A stretch of 64,000 bases of DNA from Diplosphaera chodatii (GCA_032358165.1 JAALGY010000038.1:1922001-1986000), one strand, 5' to 3'. Positions 1 to 18,413 are shown, counted from the stretch's first letter. The notes: generated from the sequence alone by a model not told the origin. A program made the numbers and translations.

Positions 1-167
1 TTGGCCAGCAGGCAGGAGTACAGCGCAAGTGCCAGGCAGGCCATGCGGGCACGCAGGCCAAGGCCCTGCTTGCCGCTGCCGCCACTGCTGCGACTGTCAG
101 CTGCCATGCCTCGTGCCGCCCGAGCTGCCCCTCTTGCCTGCTCATGCAAAATGTTGCTCGTCAGCAT
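1..167 (-). CDS. N-terminus of an unidentified membrane-anchored protein (partial)
   Basis: Only the first 55 or so codons lie in the window; the gene runs off the left edge. Reading minus from an ATG at 167, with an in-frame alternative at 107, the frame stays open to base 1. It gives a polar Ala/Arg/Ser/Gly-rich head and then a short hydrophobic stretch (MACLALALYSCLLA), which looks like a signal anchor or the first membrane segment. DPH4 ends 95 bases upstream on the same strand. There is too little sequence to name a family, and the start choice is uncertain. Confidence 0.4.
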   Translation of the reverse strand, partial: MLTSNILHEQARGAARAARGMAADSRSSGGSGKQGLGLRARMACLALALYSCLLA

Positions 168-261
168 GACTTCGCCGTGAGACGCCTGTGCTCTGCTGCA
201 AGGACCATCTAGCAGGTGCAGCCTGAGCACCAGGGGCCACAAGAGGGGAGATCGCAACCTG

Positions 262-1264
262 CTATGATGGACTGAGGGAGTACGTGAGGCGGACGACCAG
301 CGAGCAGGTGCTGCACTGGATCAGTACAGCGGTCGACTCCTCCGGCAGCTCATCTGCGCTGGTGAGAGCACATGGTGTCAGCCCATCTTCGGTTGCTCGC
401 AGCCACTGGAAGCCTGTCTGGCACTGGCACATGCAACGACCACGCAGCATCGACCATTCATGCAGGTGAGGTACGCACGAAAGCACACCTTCGTCGATGA
501 TGTAGGCGCCGCCACAGCGACAAGGGTGCTCAAAGCGGTGCAGCGAGTGATGCAAGTCGGCGCTGTCAGCTGTGCGTCCATCAATGTGGCCATTGCTCCT
601 GCACCAGGTGTTACACGGGCCGCTGATGTGTTAACGCTGGGTCACAAGGGCCATGAATGCACGCAGCAGCAGAGGCTGGTCGCCATTGACGCACACATGT
701 AACTGAGCCGTTATGTGCTGCGAGCTGGGATCCTGAGGTGGGACACATGAGATGTGCACGCACCAGTCTCTGATGGGACTGCATGCGAAATCGTCCAGGT
801 CCAGTTCCTCAGCAACGGCGGCGCCGATGCGCAACTGAGATGCTGCTGCACGGCGGTCGTATGCTGCACGCCGCACTGGATCCCTCAGCACCTGTCAGAT
901 GAAGCCACGTGCTGACTGTCGTCGAGGTCAGCATGCAATCACCCACGATGCTGGGAAAAACAGTTTCCAGCTGCACCCGGACCGAGATCACAAAACACTG
1001 ACCTCCCAGGCCGCCTGGATCGCCGTGAACTTCTGGTTGCTGCCAGCGACCGCCTTGTCTGGGTGCGTCACCAGCAGAGCAGCCCGATATGCTTCCTGCA
1101 CCGAACATAGCATCACCACATGTCACTGGGTGCGGTTGCCACACCATGCTGCAGCTGGCCTGGCACGCCGCCAAGACGATGCACATGTGTACCTTGATCT
1201 CAGCCTCAGTGGCGTCTGAGCGGATACACAGCAGCTCGTATAGGGTGCGGTGCTCGCCGCTCAT
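262..1264 (-). CDS. DPH4: DPH4-type J-domain protein with CSL zinc finger (diphthamide synthesis)
   Basis: DPH4 supports the first step of diphthamide formation on elongation factor 2, by delivering iron or electrons to the DPH1-DPH2 enzyme. Five exons are inferred: 1264-1193, 1095-1003, 891-764, 562-479 and 358-262, giving 157 residues (human DPH4 is about 149). Residues 1-70 form a J domain (TLYELL start, helix II with the HPD motif in THPDK, then RDPVRRAAYDRR). The C-terminal part is a CSL zinc finger with CRCGG near residue 105 and CSTCSL near residue 142, the four-Cys pattern shared by DPH3 and DPH4. The ATG at 1264 begins MSGEHRTLYELL; the reading frame further upstream has only a GTG. 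The order, J domain then CSL finger, separates it from DPH3, which is only the finger. The exon 4 donor was chosen to keep the frame. Confidence 0.88.
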
Positions 1265-1314
1265 GCACTGCGATTCACAGTGCTCTGGCTGGCCGGACTG
1301 CTGCACGCTGGCGG

Positions 1315-1714
1315 CTATGCAGAGTCGCCTCCCGGAGGCTTGAAGGAGATGGACAGCTTGCTGCCGGGCAGCTTTGGCGGCTGTCGAGCTTCCGCTTCTG
1401 CCTTCTCTCGAATCAGGCGGTCTGCAAACTTCTCCTCAAACTCCGGCTTGATGGTGCGAATGTGCCACTGCGGTATACACCATGCGTCATGTGCTACAGC
1501 ATGTGACCTTCAGCCATGGCTGGCGCGCTGTCAACTATGCTACAGCGCGAATGCTTGCTGTCAGCAGCAAATGCCATGCTTGCACACACGACATGATACC
1601 AATAACAAGCAGTGATCACACGCACACCTGCAGCGCTGCAGCCCAGAACAGCAACCCACCCGTCACGCCAAGCTGCCACCTGGGTACCTTCCTCAGCGAA
1701 GCGAGGAACGACAT
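1315..1714 (-). CDS. 59-residue conserved-looking protein of unknown function
   Basis: Two exons (1714-1688 and 1467-1315) join in phase 0 and encode 59 residues beginning MSFLASLRK. The middle is charged (KPEFEEKFADRLIREKAEAE) and the tail is Pro/Lys-rich, ending GGDSA. The short basic amphipathic start followed by a charged helix resembles small accessory subunits of mitochondrial complexes, but I do not recognise the family, so that is a guess. It lies 51 bases upstream of the DPH4 start on the same strand and faces HISN2 across a 0.4-kb spacer. Confidence 0.5.
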
Positions 1715-2101
1715 GACACGACGCGATTGAAACTATGATGCCTGAGAGCACCCTCCTGATGTTCTACACCACCGCTTCATGCTTCCAGTACATGCATGCA
1801 TAGATGATGAAATATAGTTTCAAACATATTGTCGCTTGCAGCGCTTACAGCAGCGAATCTACGTTGCATGTGTACGATACCTCTGCCCCTCAGCGCTGCA
1901 CGCATACCTCTCTAAGCTCATCCCCTCAAGCACAAACTGATACGAACCTTGGTTGCACTACCGTTTTCAGCAGTGTTGCGCGTGAGCAGCCATTGACACA
2001 GAGAGACAGCAGGACGAATTCCAGCGTTCATCGCCTCGTGTCGTGGTCGCAAGTTTCAAGAACATCGTGCTGCTAGGCATAGATTGGGGACGCCCGCGCC
2101 G
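1715..2101. promoter_or_regulatory. Divergent spacer between the small protein and HISN2
   Basis: About 390 bases between two gene starts pointing apart, so both promoters must lie here. The sequence is more AT-rich than its surroundings around 1795-1835. No TATA box or other motif could be placed with confidence, and no coding exon was recognised. Confidence 0.4.
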
Positions 2102-3792
2102 ATGGCGGCGGCCATGCCCACGACCTTCTGTGACTTGCAGCACAGGATGGTGATCAAACCGCTGTGCTGTCAGCCTTCGTTAAGCGCCGCTTTCAGCGCA
2201 GTCAGGGCACACAGGCCAGTCACCTGCACGGCGATCACGTCCATGCGGTCACGACAGCGGATGTGCACCGTATTCTCAGCTGCACAGCTGCAGCAGCAGA
2301 CACTAGAAGTCCGCAGCGAGTCAGACGTTGACGGTATGACAGCGTTTTTGGACAGCTTGAAGTGGGACAGCAATGGGCTTGTTGCCGCCATTGTGCAGGT
2401 GCCGCACTATGGCATGGTCCAGTTCACGGGTGCTCACTTGCTGGCATGTCATGGAGTCATGGTCCATCTTGACCAAGTTTCTTACACAGTCACGCTGCTT
2501 TGCGCAGCACGTGGACACAGGTGAACTACTGATGCAGGCCTTTGCAGACCGCGCGGCCATCAGTGAGACATTGCAAACAGGCCTCGCCACCTTCTATAGC
2601 CGCTCCCGAAAGGTGGGCGTCATTCGACGGCAGCTACCGCCCAGCACCGAGAATCCTCCGTCTACCTGCTCACACCCCACCTTGCCCTGGATAGACAGCA
2701 ATGCCCTGCGATGTGTCCGCGCTGCAGGGCCGGTGGTGCAAGGGTGAGACATCCGGGCACTTCATCAAGGTCGCACGCGTGTTTGCAGACTGCGACCGTG
2801 ACTCGCTGGTGTACCTGTCCGAGCCTATCGGCCCAGCATGTCACACGGTACAGTGCTTGTCTCCTGCGATAGGTGTAGAGGTGGATCAGTGCCACCATGT
2901 ATTCTTTCTGCCACCTCAGAAGCCGAAAGCCGTCGCAGTGTTACTTGCTGCTCCGCCTGCAGGGCGCGCCCAGCTGCTGGTTCTCGGAGACGGGGCTGGA
3001 CGATGGGCGCGTCAGGGAGTCGGGGGACCAGCACAGCCGGGCCAGCGCACCGCTGCCCACGCTGCTGGAGCTGGAGCGCACAATACAGTTCCGCCGGGAG
3101 GCTGCAGAGGCCGCTGGTGGTGAGGGTCTCCACACTGTATCAGCGCTAGTTGTGACGCGACGGATCACCCGGACACCCATGCGGGCTGCACCTGGTCGGA
3201 TGGCCATGCGCATGGTGCAGCTGTATAAAGATGCTCTTGTGCGCTGCAGGCGGATCCTCCTCCTGGACAGCCAAGCTGCTTGCCGACCCGGAGCTCCTCT
3301 GCAAAAAGGTGCGCAAATCCGTCAGATAGACTCGTTGATGTGCATCAATGCATTTCAGCAATTTGGTCACCAGCTAAATAGGTCACCAGCCGCTCCTATT
3401 AGGAAAGTTGCTGTCCGCCGGTTCTCACGGGTATTCACGGATCATACAAACAGGTGCGGGAAGAGGCTGGTGAGCTGTGTCAGACGCTGGAGGAGAACGA
3501 GGGGAAGGAGCGCGTGGCCTCAGAGGCGGCGGACCTGCTGTATCATGCAATGGTCTTGCTCAACTCCCAGGTCTGCACGCATGGCAGTGAAGTCCACCAG
3601 ATGCCCCTGCTGCAACGGGTTTGCCGCACTATGTAGTGTCCTTGTGCAGAGGTTGGAGGGGGACTTGGGACCCGTCATGAGGAGCAGCATCTGCACATGC
3701 AGGGCGTGCCACTGGAGGATGTCATGGGGGTCCTGCGGCAGCGGTTTGGCACATCTGGCATTGCTGAGAAAGCTGCACGGACACAGCCGTAG
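2102..3792 (+). CDS. HISN2: Bifunctional phosphoribosyl-AMP cyclohydrolase / phosphoribosyl-ATP pyrophosphohydrolase
   Basis: This protein performs steps 2 and 3 of histidine synthesis, in the plastid in plants. Seven exons: 2102-2398, 2508-2612, 2728-2847, 2963-3119, 3250-3308, 3454-3570 and 3703-3792, giving 314 residues with every phase consistent. Residues 1-85 are Ser/Arg/Ala-rich and fit a transit peptide. The HisI half shows [24 protein letters not shown], the metal-binding Cys/Asp block DCDRDS, and GPACHT. The HisE half shows [19 protein letters not shown] and [14 protein letters not shown], the MazG-like pyrophosphohydrolase signature. The ATG at 2102 was chosen because the longer frame starts with TTG at 2084. 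FTSHI2 follows in the same direction 314 bases later. Confidence is high. Confidence 0.95.
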
Positions 3793-4106
3793 TGCACTAT
3801 TTAGTGTATGCATTGCTGTCAGCAGGCAAAATGACCATCCAGTATCAAAATGTCTGACGGTAGACCCAAGAATAGGAAATGGGGACTTGTGGATGCAGCC
3901 ACCAGCGGTTCCAAACCCTGTAGCGATCAAGCCGGTGTCGAGATCAGTCATGCAAACAGTCAGAAAGTTTGCCGTTTGCGGAGCGTTGCGCGACGTGACA
4001 GACACCTGTGGTTGCTGATCGTAAGCACCAGATACCTGAAGCAGCTGTGCCGTGTCCTTCCAGTGCAGACTGCCAAAATCACCATGTAGTATCGTTTGCC
4101 AGAAGC

Positions 4107-10175
<6,069 letters not shown>

Positions 10176-10467
10176 GCTGGCTGGTGTCAAGAGCCAGCTG
10201 GGGTGTCATGGAGTGGCGTGGGCAGCACCAGCCCAGAGTCAAGGGTGTTGCATAATTTGAAGCTGCCTGCTGGGCAGCGTCCACACATTGTACCAGACAT
10301 ACTACAGAGACCAACATGCTACAGGGGCATTTGTGTCCCAATGTAGATCGTGCCGTATTTGCTTTGCTCATAGCAATGCTGGGTACCTATGCATACACCA
10401 CAGCAGCCCGAGATGTGTCTCATGTCATGCACGACATGGGTCCTGGCACGCACTGTCTGACAGCAGG

Positions 10468-13400
10468 TTATGCCGAGGCAGCAGCGCCGCCAAAGCGACG
10501 CTGCAGATCAAAGAAGGAGCACTGAGCATCGTGCTCCAGCTGCGTGAGCGTCGCCAGCACCGACTGCACCTGCACATCAGATGGAGGGTGCTAGGCAGAG
10601 TGACAGCGCAAGGCGGAAACGAAGGCACAGGGAGACCCATGGTTTCACACATAATGCTGTTGCGCCGATGGCAACTGACGGCTACCGTGTTGCGGCAACC
10701 GTTTGCACCTGCTGCTGGTGGGCTGAAAGCTCGGCTGAGGATTCTGTGTCACGAGCCTGTCCGTAGGTGCCCTTGCCTACCCGTGCTGCAACCTGTGTGG
10801 CAGAGGTAATCCTTGACAACCCTGGCGGGCAGGTGCGGTACAGAGGCACAGCTGTGTGTCCAACACTGTAAGCAGCCACCGTAACTGCACAGCTGCATCA
10901 TTACAGGTGCACCTGCGGCGGCAGGCTCATGTCTGCTGCCAGTGGGAAGACCGGCCTGCCCAGCCGCTGCTCAATGTCCTGCAATTTGCAACAGCCTCTT
11001 GTTGCAAGCATGACCTATATCCGTGATGACCTGCACCGAGTTGGCATTTCGAGCTGGTCCTGCCTGCATGCAATGGTCCTCAAAAACACAGGTACAGGAG
11101 CTTGCAGTACGATAGTGTACCTTCAGGAGCTGCGGCTCGTCATACCAGATGGTGTGGCCGCCCTTGTCGTTGGTGCGTGTGTTTTTGGCGTCCGGCTGCC
11201 GCCACGGCTGCAGCCCCTTCACGCTGCAGTACCACACCTGCAGCAGAAACACGGCTGCTTGCTTCAGCTGGAGAAGCCCATGACCTGCATGTTGCACTTC
11301 CAGCTGTGAACAGCTCTCATTGTGAGATATCACACCTTTTCAGGTACGGTGGCCACAAGCGAAATGGCGAGGCCCAATGCCTCGGAGCGGCCCACACGGC
11401 CCACCCTGTGGATGTAGTCCTCCGACCTGTAGACCGCCATAGATCCCAGGAAAGTGACCAACGGCCGCCGGGGATGCATATCAACTTCAAGTTCCAAAGG
11501 GCACGATGCTTGCTTCTCAACAGAGTGTGAACTGCTGTTGTATCCTGTGAGCATCGCACGTGTCCCGCGCAGGTACTTTATTAGACACCTGTCGGGCAGC
11601 GTCATGTTGACGACGAAGGGCAGGCCCTGGATGTCGATGCCGCGTGCAGCGACATCGGTGCAGATCAGGAAGCGCACATCGCCGTCCTTAAAAGCCTGCA
11701 GCCGTGCATGGCCCGTGTGTGTCGTGTGGACCCTTATGAACAGCCATACAGCATCAAGTGGAGGACCTGCGCGCCGCCAAGTTGGCCAGATATTGACGGA
11801 CAGTGTGTGCCAAACTAGTTCCACTTTGAGCACGCCAATATATGTGATTCCACCTGCAGCGCCTTGCGGCGGTCGTGCATTGAGCGCGCCCCAGCCAGCA
11901 CAACGCACGAGTACGGGTTCTCCTTGCCGCTCTCCGCCTTCCCCCGGAACGCTCTGCCACCGCCTGCCAGTTTGAGGGGCCGATCTAGCACGGTTTGGAT
12001 CATAAAGTGACAGACCGCACGTTGGTGACTTCAGGTAGATTGGCGGGTCCAGCCATCGTCTGCTGTGCGTGCAGCGCACCTAGATCGTTCAAGAACTTTT
12101 CGAGGTTGTCGGCATCGAAATTGGTGCGCACAAAGACGAGGCAGCTGTCCATCTTTAGTGTGTCTGCCAGGCGCTGCAGCAGCCGGGGCTTGAGCCGCTT
12201 GACCGCCTCCGACCAGTTCTCCGGAGTGTCAACATGCGGTCCTGCGTGACAACAAGCTAACACTACTTCAGATGCCCTGAGACAAGCGGATGCATACCTC
12301 CTGAGAACCACCTTGACACATTGATACTCTGGTATTCTAGGTGCCTGATGACCACTCAGCAGTGGGTGGACGCCTGTCTGCATGCAGTTTGCCTGGGCGC
12401 CAGCCCAGCAGGCTGGTGTGCGACGCACCGGTCTTGTCCAGTGCGTGCGCGTTGTCGGTGGTGACGGCGGGCTCGGACTGCAGCCAGGTGCGATCCTCCT
12501 GGGGGTCCACCCGCACCAGCACATGGTCCACAGACTCCGGCACCGCGTCCTTGCCCTGTGGCGAACAGCGCCCCTCACTCATTTCAACATGTAATGTGTT
12601 GCTGGCACATTGCAAGGGCAGCCTCATCAACAAGACAGCAATCAACATCCAGAGAAACACGTCTGCTGTGAACACTGCTCACCTTCAGGTCGATGAAGAC
12701 CGGGTTCTGGCAGATCTTGGTGGCCAGCTCCCGGACCTCGGGGGCATGCAGCGTCGCGGAAAACATGAGCGTCTGCAGCCTGCTGGCGCCCTCGCCGCCC
12801 TTCGGCAGCCGCCCAAACAGCTTCATGATGGCATCCTGTGCAGTTGCACGGACAGATCATCAGCCTCGGGGCCTGTGCTCTAGTTCTGGGCGCCATGCCG
12901 ACCACATCACCAGGCCGAGCAAGCCAGTGCTCATGCAGGATGCTTGATGGAGCTGGAGCTCGAGCCATCAAGTGTGTTGTCTGACTCTGCACTCTGCAGC
13001 ACGTTGATCGTGACGGGCAGCACCTGGTTGCCGGTATCCAGCAGGCGGTCCGCCTCATCCAGCACGAAGAACTTGACACCCGCCACCGACAGCTTCCCCT
13101 GCTCGATGCAGTCCATGATGCGCGCTGCACAAATAGTACGCACAGCAGCATTGTCTGTTGAACAAAAGGGCTCCTTGCAGGCATGCCTACTCTGGCTTGC
13201 ACACGCAGGGGGGCGCATCACGTCTTGCGGGTGAGTGCTTCAGAGGTGCAGATGGTCAGGTTGTATCTTAACAGCTCGCAATCAGCCTCACCCGGTGTGC
13301 CGGTGACGATGTCAACGCCCGCTTTCAGTGCGCGCTCCTGCGGGCCGGCTGGCACTCCGCCAATCAGCAGCACAGCGTCCAGCTTGGGTGCCACCTGTCA

Positions 13401-15273
13401 GATCGACAGCAATGAGGACAGCTTTGCAGGCTTTCAGAATGAAAGGTCCATACATGAGGGCTGTGTATGCAGAGCACAGTCCTGCTGTGGGCATTTCCGA
13501 GATTGACCAAAGCAATGCAGATGATGAAGCAGCCGCCAGGCCCATCGATCACCAGATGTTTGCTGAAGCGCACAACGTTGTCATGCGTCTGCTCTGCCAG
13601 GTCACGTGCCGGTTCCAGAATGATGGCTGTCGGGCCGCGCACGCCGCCCGCGGCCGCTGAAGCCGAGTGATCGTCCTCAGCTGCACAAGCGAAGGGTTTA
13701 GTTGCCTCAAGCTCGGGTGTTGCTGCATCAGTGAGGTGTGGAGTCGCAGGCAACTGAGCGCATGGGCAAGGATGTCTCCTGTCTGTCAGCAGCAGCAGAC
13801 ATTGCATTTCAAGGGCCTTGTTGTACCTGCAACAATGCTGGATGGCGGCGCTGCCGCAAGACCCACATACCCTGGTGGCGGGCCGAATGCAAAGGGCGTG
13901 GCGCCAAAGTTCAGCGCGATCTCAGCGTTTTTCAAGCACAGCGCCGGGTACAGCGCCCGCCTGCACAGCACATGCAACAAATCTCAACAGAGATTGCACG
14001 GCATGCAGGCCTGACGTTTTTGGCACACGAATACAGATGTGTGGTTGCAAGCAGGATCAAGAACTTACCCCCGCATTGCTGAGGGCACTTCGAATGCGAC
14101 GCCAAGGTCTGCGCCATTTTTGGTGAAGGCAAGGGTGCCAGCACTGGTGTCCAGCAGACAACCAATGACATCATTCAGGCCTGCATTGGAAACAGCCAGT
14201 GCTTATCTGCATGCGCACATGTAGTTGTCGAAGTACCCAACAACTGCCTGAACCGACATCAGTGCAAACAGCCGGGTTCAGGGTTGCATCTGCAGGGTCG
14301 CACCAAACTTCTGCCCATAGTCCTCGAATGACTTCCCAAAGGACTTCTTGCCGGTGCCGCCAAAGCCGAACCCCTGGCAATCAGTGCCCAGCTCCAGCCC
14401 TGCTGCTCGTGTGGCCCAGCCCACCCGACAGAGCCCCTCGTCTGTGACCTTGGCTTCGTAGTATACCTGCAAAACTGGACGCCCCTGTGAGCTGGGACAT
14501 GATGCATGTATATCGACTTGATACTTCCTGCACATGCAGCACCAAACTCACAGTCTGGCCGTGCTGAATTGTGCACCTTGCCCGAAATGACGCCGACCTT
14601 GGCTCTGCCTCCCGCCCACTCTTGCTGTGACCGTGATTGACATACCAAGCCTGCATGCCAGCATGTTATATGTGTCTGTACGGGAGCTATCGGCACAACA
14701 AGCCACTGAGCAGGTACCTGCTGGTCAGTTATTGAAGCCCACAGTGCCCACCATCTGGCGAGATTGCAAGCACTGTATCCCGGTCCACGGCGCTCATTGC
14801 GCAGTGCACCTTTTGCTGTTTTGACCTGTACAGTGCCAGTCTACATTGGCATGCTTGTCGTCTATAAGGCGCAGACAGGTGCAGCGCTGAGCAAGTGACC
14901 TTGAATCAGGTGTTGCTGCCACACACTTGTCCACGACGCCACTCTTGCCCTGCTGCTTCTGCCGCAGCGTCTCGTGCACAATCTGCAGCACCGGCAGCGC
15001 AAATGCGCCGGTCTTGCCGGAGCCTGTCTCCGCTGCAGCCAAGACATCGCCACCCCCCAGGATCAGAGGCACCGCCTCAGACTGAATGGGTGTCGGCAGG
15101 CTGCAGGCATGGACACAGTTAATCCTCCCTGGTCCGCTTTGACATGTTGATGCATGTCTCAGCAGCGCATATCCATGCCTTGCATGTGCGAGCCAAAATA
15201 CCTACGTCCATCCCATCTCCTGTACCGCAGTGATGAGCTCGGGCAGCACGCCCACTTCCTCAAATGCCGACAT
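10468..15273 (-). CDS. DDX1: DDX1-type DEAD-box RNA helicase with SPRY insertion
   Basis: Twenty exons from 15273-15206 to 10569-10468 join in frame to 754 residues; human DDX1 is 740. DDX1 is the only DEAD-box helicase with a SPRY domain inserted between motifs I and Ia, and that layout is visible: AAETGSGKT (15020), the SPRY block from [17 protein letters not shown] to [14 protein letters not shown] (14466-14069), then [10 protein letters not shown] (13620). Other motifs are [38 protein letters not shown] and HRVGRVGR. Motif Ib reads TPAR rather than TPGR because of how the 13292/13124 junction falls. In animals DDX1 belongs to the RTCB tRNA ligase complex and also acts in mRNA 3' processing and DNA repair. 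The exon 2 donor near 14923 and the short exon at 10792-10709 are the least certain joins. SEN54 lies head-to-head upstream. Confidence 0.93.
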
Positions 15274-15982
15274 GCTGGGTGGGAGGCGCAGCTCCCACCC
15301 GACGAGCACCTGCGCCTGCTGCTCAGGCTTGTCGCTGGTTTATTGACAATTTTCACCTCAGATGTGCTATGTGAATGAAGCGCAGGATGTGGATGCTCAC
15401 AATGTCAAACAACCAGATCCAAAGTAAGGTTCAACGCAGTGTAGCGATTGTGCTGAATGATCAGGCAACAGGGTGGTGGTAGCACAACCTGGAGCAAGCG
15501 TAACGTCAACAGAATGCTGTTGTTTCACCTTTTCTGACGTTTGTGACGAGCAACTTGGCATAGTGGCAACCTGGCCAGTGTCACTTTGGCAATTCCGACA
15601 TTGCATGCATGCAGCGGATGCAGGTGCAGCAGTGACACTGGACGGCAGCGGAAACATGGCCATCAACGGCGGTATTTGCCGCTTGCAACGTGCTGTTCAG
15701 TCGTAAGCTTGGTTGTATACTGGCTATCGACGTTCACTCAGTTGTTTCCTTGTGTTTCCTTCGGTGTGGATCGGCTGCACATGATAGCCTCGACTTTGGC
15801 TCAGCAGAGGCTTCAGCGCTCGCACCTGGCATAGGTCTCGTTCATGCGTTGCTATGCATGGTGGTCAAAACCATCAGCCATGCTGCAGTGCACAGGATGA
15901 ACAACGCTGAAGGTGTGTGCAGCGCAGTAGAGCATTGCTAGCAACCGGCAGGTGACTGCTGTGGAGCAGAGCGACAGAGCGT
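15274..15982. promoter_or_regulatory. Shared divergent promoter region of DDX1 and SEN54
   Basis: About 710 bases separate the two start codons, which point away from each other. No coding exon was recognised. Parts are rich in A/T and GTT, unlike the GC-rich exons. The 5' UTRs of both genes must also lie here. No specific element is claimed. Confidence 0.5.
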
Positions 15983-17880
15983 ATGGATGGTCAGCCGGCA
16001 GCACCAGACGCGGATCCGCAGCCGACACGCAAGCGCGGCGCACGTGCACTTGACGACAATGCTGCGCAGCCGGCAGAGGCCATGGCATCTGCATCTGCGC
16101 ACCATGTAGACCCAGCAGAGGTGCCACTGGACTCAGAGGACTCAGCTGTCATAGTTCCGGAAACGGACGATTTGGAGGGCGACGAAGTGACGGGACAGCA
16201 CCGGGATCCGGCAGTGGTGCTGGACGAGATGCTGCAGGCGCTGCTGCAAAAGCTGTCTGCCCCACACAGAAGGTAGCAGGCCTACATGCTTGCTATTTTG
16301 CCCATTGTCGTGTGCTGTGCAACGCTGGGCATGCCAACACACCTGCTGCAATCTGGGCGACCATACCACAGGCAGAACTGGTCGGCAGCGGTATGGAAGG
16401 CAGACCTCCAGCATGCGGAGATCGTGGTCAAGCGGAGCCCATACCTGGATCGCATGGGTGAGATGCTGTGTCAGACAACTGCTCATGGTCGTGGCCTGCA
16501 ACTTGGCGAATAATCCGGATATGCTGCACATTTGTATCTTGCAGGCTTTGTCTACAGAAAGGCACGGTGCCTACGGATCGAGGAGGCTGTGTAAGTGTTT
16601 TGCTTGGTTCCAGTTCCTGGTACAGCTGCATCTAAGCTTGACTGCCATGCTGCACTTGATGCCGCTATCAAGAGCTTCTGAGATCAGAATAGAAAGGTTT
16701 GCGTTGAGCGCAGGTTCCTGTTGGAACGGGGCGATCTGATGCTGATTGAGGAGCAGCCGGCAGCCGGGAAGGGCAGGAAGCGGGACCTCCGCCCACTGTC
16801 GTTCCAGGAGTCCCTCGAGCTGCTGGTGAACAGGGCCCAGCCGATGCACCATTACCTAGTCTGTGCACCTAGTCTACGCAACCCTACTCGAATGCTCACG
16901 CTTCCCAAACATCCTGAGGAGTCTGTTGCTATGGCACTGCACGTCACTACCGAACATTCTGTGTTTCCAGACAGCTGCCAGTGAGCAAGTTTGTCGCGAA
17001 TGTCACAGGTGAAGTCGGGCTACCCGCTGAAGCACTACAGGGTGTTCTGCTATCTCAGCCGCATGGGCTACATTGTGTGCAGGTAGGATGCATGATTGTC
17101 AGGGCTTCCGCCTGCTGATCTCGGTGTGCCGTGCGGTAGCCCTGCAGACGGTCTGTCTGAGCTTCATGCACATGGGCAGGCACCCTGCAGTGCCTCTTGC
17201 ACCAGCGCAGCAGCCAGCAGCCGAGCCCGACCCTTCCGGATTCCTGGCAGACAGGTGAGCAGGCCATGCATTGATGACACCATGCGCAGCAACAACTGTA
17301 CAGCCTGTGCATATGGCACAGCAACACCAGCCCATTCAACGATTGCAGGCTACCGAATCTCCGGCCGCTGCAGCAGTCCACCGCAGAGCACGCGGCCCAC
17401 GGCGAGATACAGCCACTGCCGATGGTGAAAAGGGACACTGCCTGCTTAACGGGTACATGTTTGTGGCAAGTGGCGACATGCAGCTCTTTACTGCTGAACT
17501 GCTATGTGCATCATCGCCAGGCACTGGACGTGTGGAAGCCCAGCAAAAGTTTCAGCTGCAAGTCCGAGACTGATCCGGACTACAGGTGTGATGTAAAGAC
17601 AATGCCTCGGCAGCTATTTGTTGTCGGATGCTTCAATATGCATTCCCTATTGTGGCAGGCATGATGTGGCTGCTTGACAGAATCACATCCATGTCTAATA
17701 CTGGGTCCTGTGCCCAGCAGGGTGTGCATCACCAGCGATCTCTTTCCGAGCACAGCTGCGCTTGCACGCACGGCTGCGCTAAATCGCGGGGTCACTGTGC
17801 TGCATGCTGTTGTAGAGTCAGATGTCGACTTCTTCATTCTGTCTGAGCACCGCACCGCCGATGTTTGGCCACAGTTGTGA
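15983..17880 (+). CDS. SEN54: tRNA-splicing endonuclease subunit SEN54
   Basis: SEN54 is a structural subunit of the SEN complex, which cuts introns out of pre-tRNAs. Nine exons (15983-16272, 16372-16457, 16545-16590, 16714-16825, 17009-17082, 17180-17254, 17349-17424, 17521-17585, 17721-17880) give 327 residues with all phases agreeing. The first 100 residues are acidic and Ala-rich. The N-terminal fold shows WKADLQHAEIVVKRSPYLDRMG, then RKARCLRIEEAVFLLERGDL, then LSRMGYIVCR, the pattern of the SEN54 N-terminal domain. The C-terminal part has LDVWKPSKSF and a final block with VCITSD and VVESDVDFF. It lacks the nuclease triad, as expected for SEN54. The exon 4 donor at 16826 was preferred over a later one because it restores family spacing. 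Confidence 0.85.
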
Positions 17881-18413
17881 CAGGTGACTGTAGGCGACTG
17901 ATGTGGGCATGTACTGGGATACAATGTGCGGATGCAATGCAATTTGCCGCGCCTCCCCTGATGTGATTCATAACTCTGTCACTGTGCAGATGTTCCTCGT
18001 GATAAGTGTGGGCCAGCAGCACTGTACGTGCAGTCACAGTCAGGTGCGCTTGTGTGCTGCTGAAGCGCATGTCCAGATGACTCAGTGTGTGAGCAGGCCA
18101 CATGATTGTAAACCGAGGGCGTCTTTCTACAGGTCAACACAATCATGATGAGAGACAGACACATGGTCAGGAAACACAAGCCTACAGGTGGCAACAGCGT
18201 CCTAGCCGGCTTTGCCAACATCTTATACAGCTAATTGCAGTAAAACGTGCAACATCCGAAGGCTTCAGAATCCATGCCACCCCACTGGATTCTGGGTTTC
18301 CTTCAAGCAGTGGCAGTGCAGCTGGCATCGAGCAAAACACACCAACTGTAATCATGGGCTGAAGCCAGAAGCAGCGTTCAGGATTACAGGTACATTGTAC
18401 AGTGGCCGAGCAC
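17881..18413. other. Convergent 3' spacer between SEN54 and the enoyl-CoA isomerase
   Basis: This 533-base stretch holds the 3' ends of two facing genes. A TGTAA at 18107-18111 sits 227 bases past the SEN54 stop and fits the chlorophyte poly(A) signal on the plus strand. Open frames here are short and resemble no family. Confidence 0.45.

Noticed and set aside
2897..4018. A 373-residue open frame on the plus strand
   Set aside because: It is the HISN2 exon 2963-3119 read through into introns; only a short part matches the enzyme family, and the real frame changes at each splice site.
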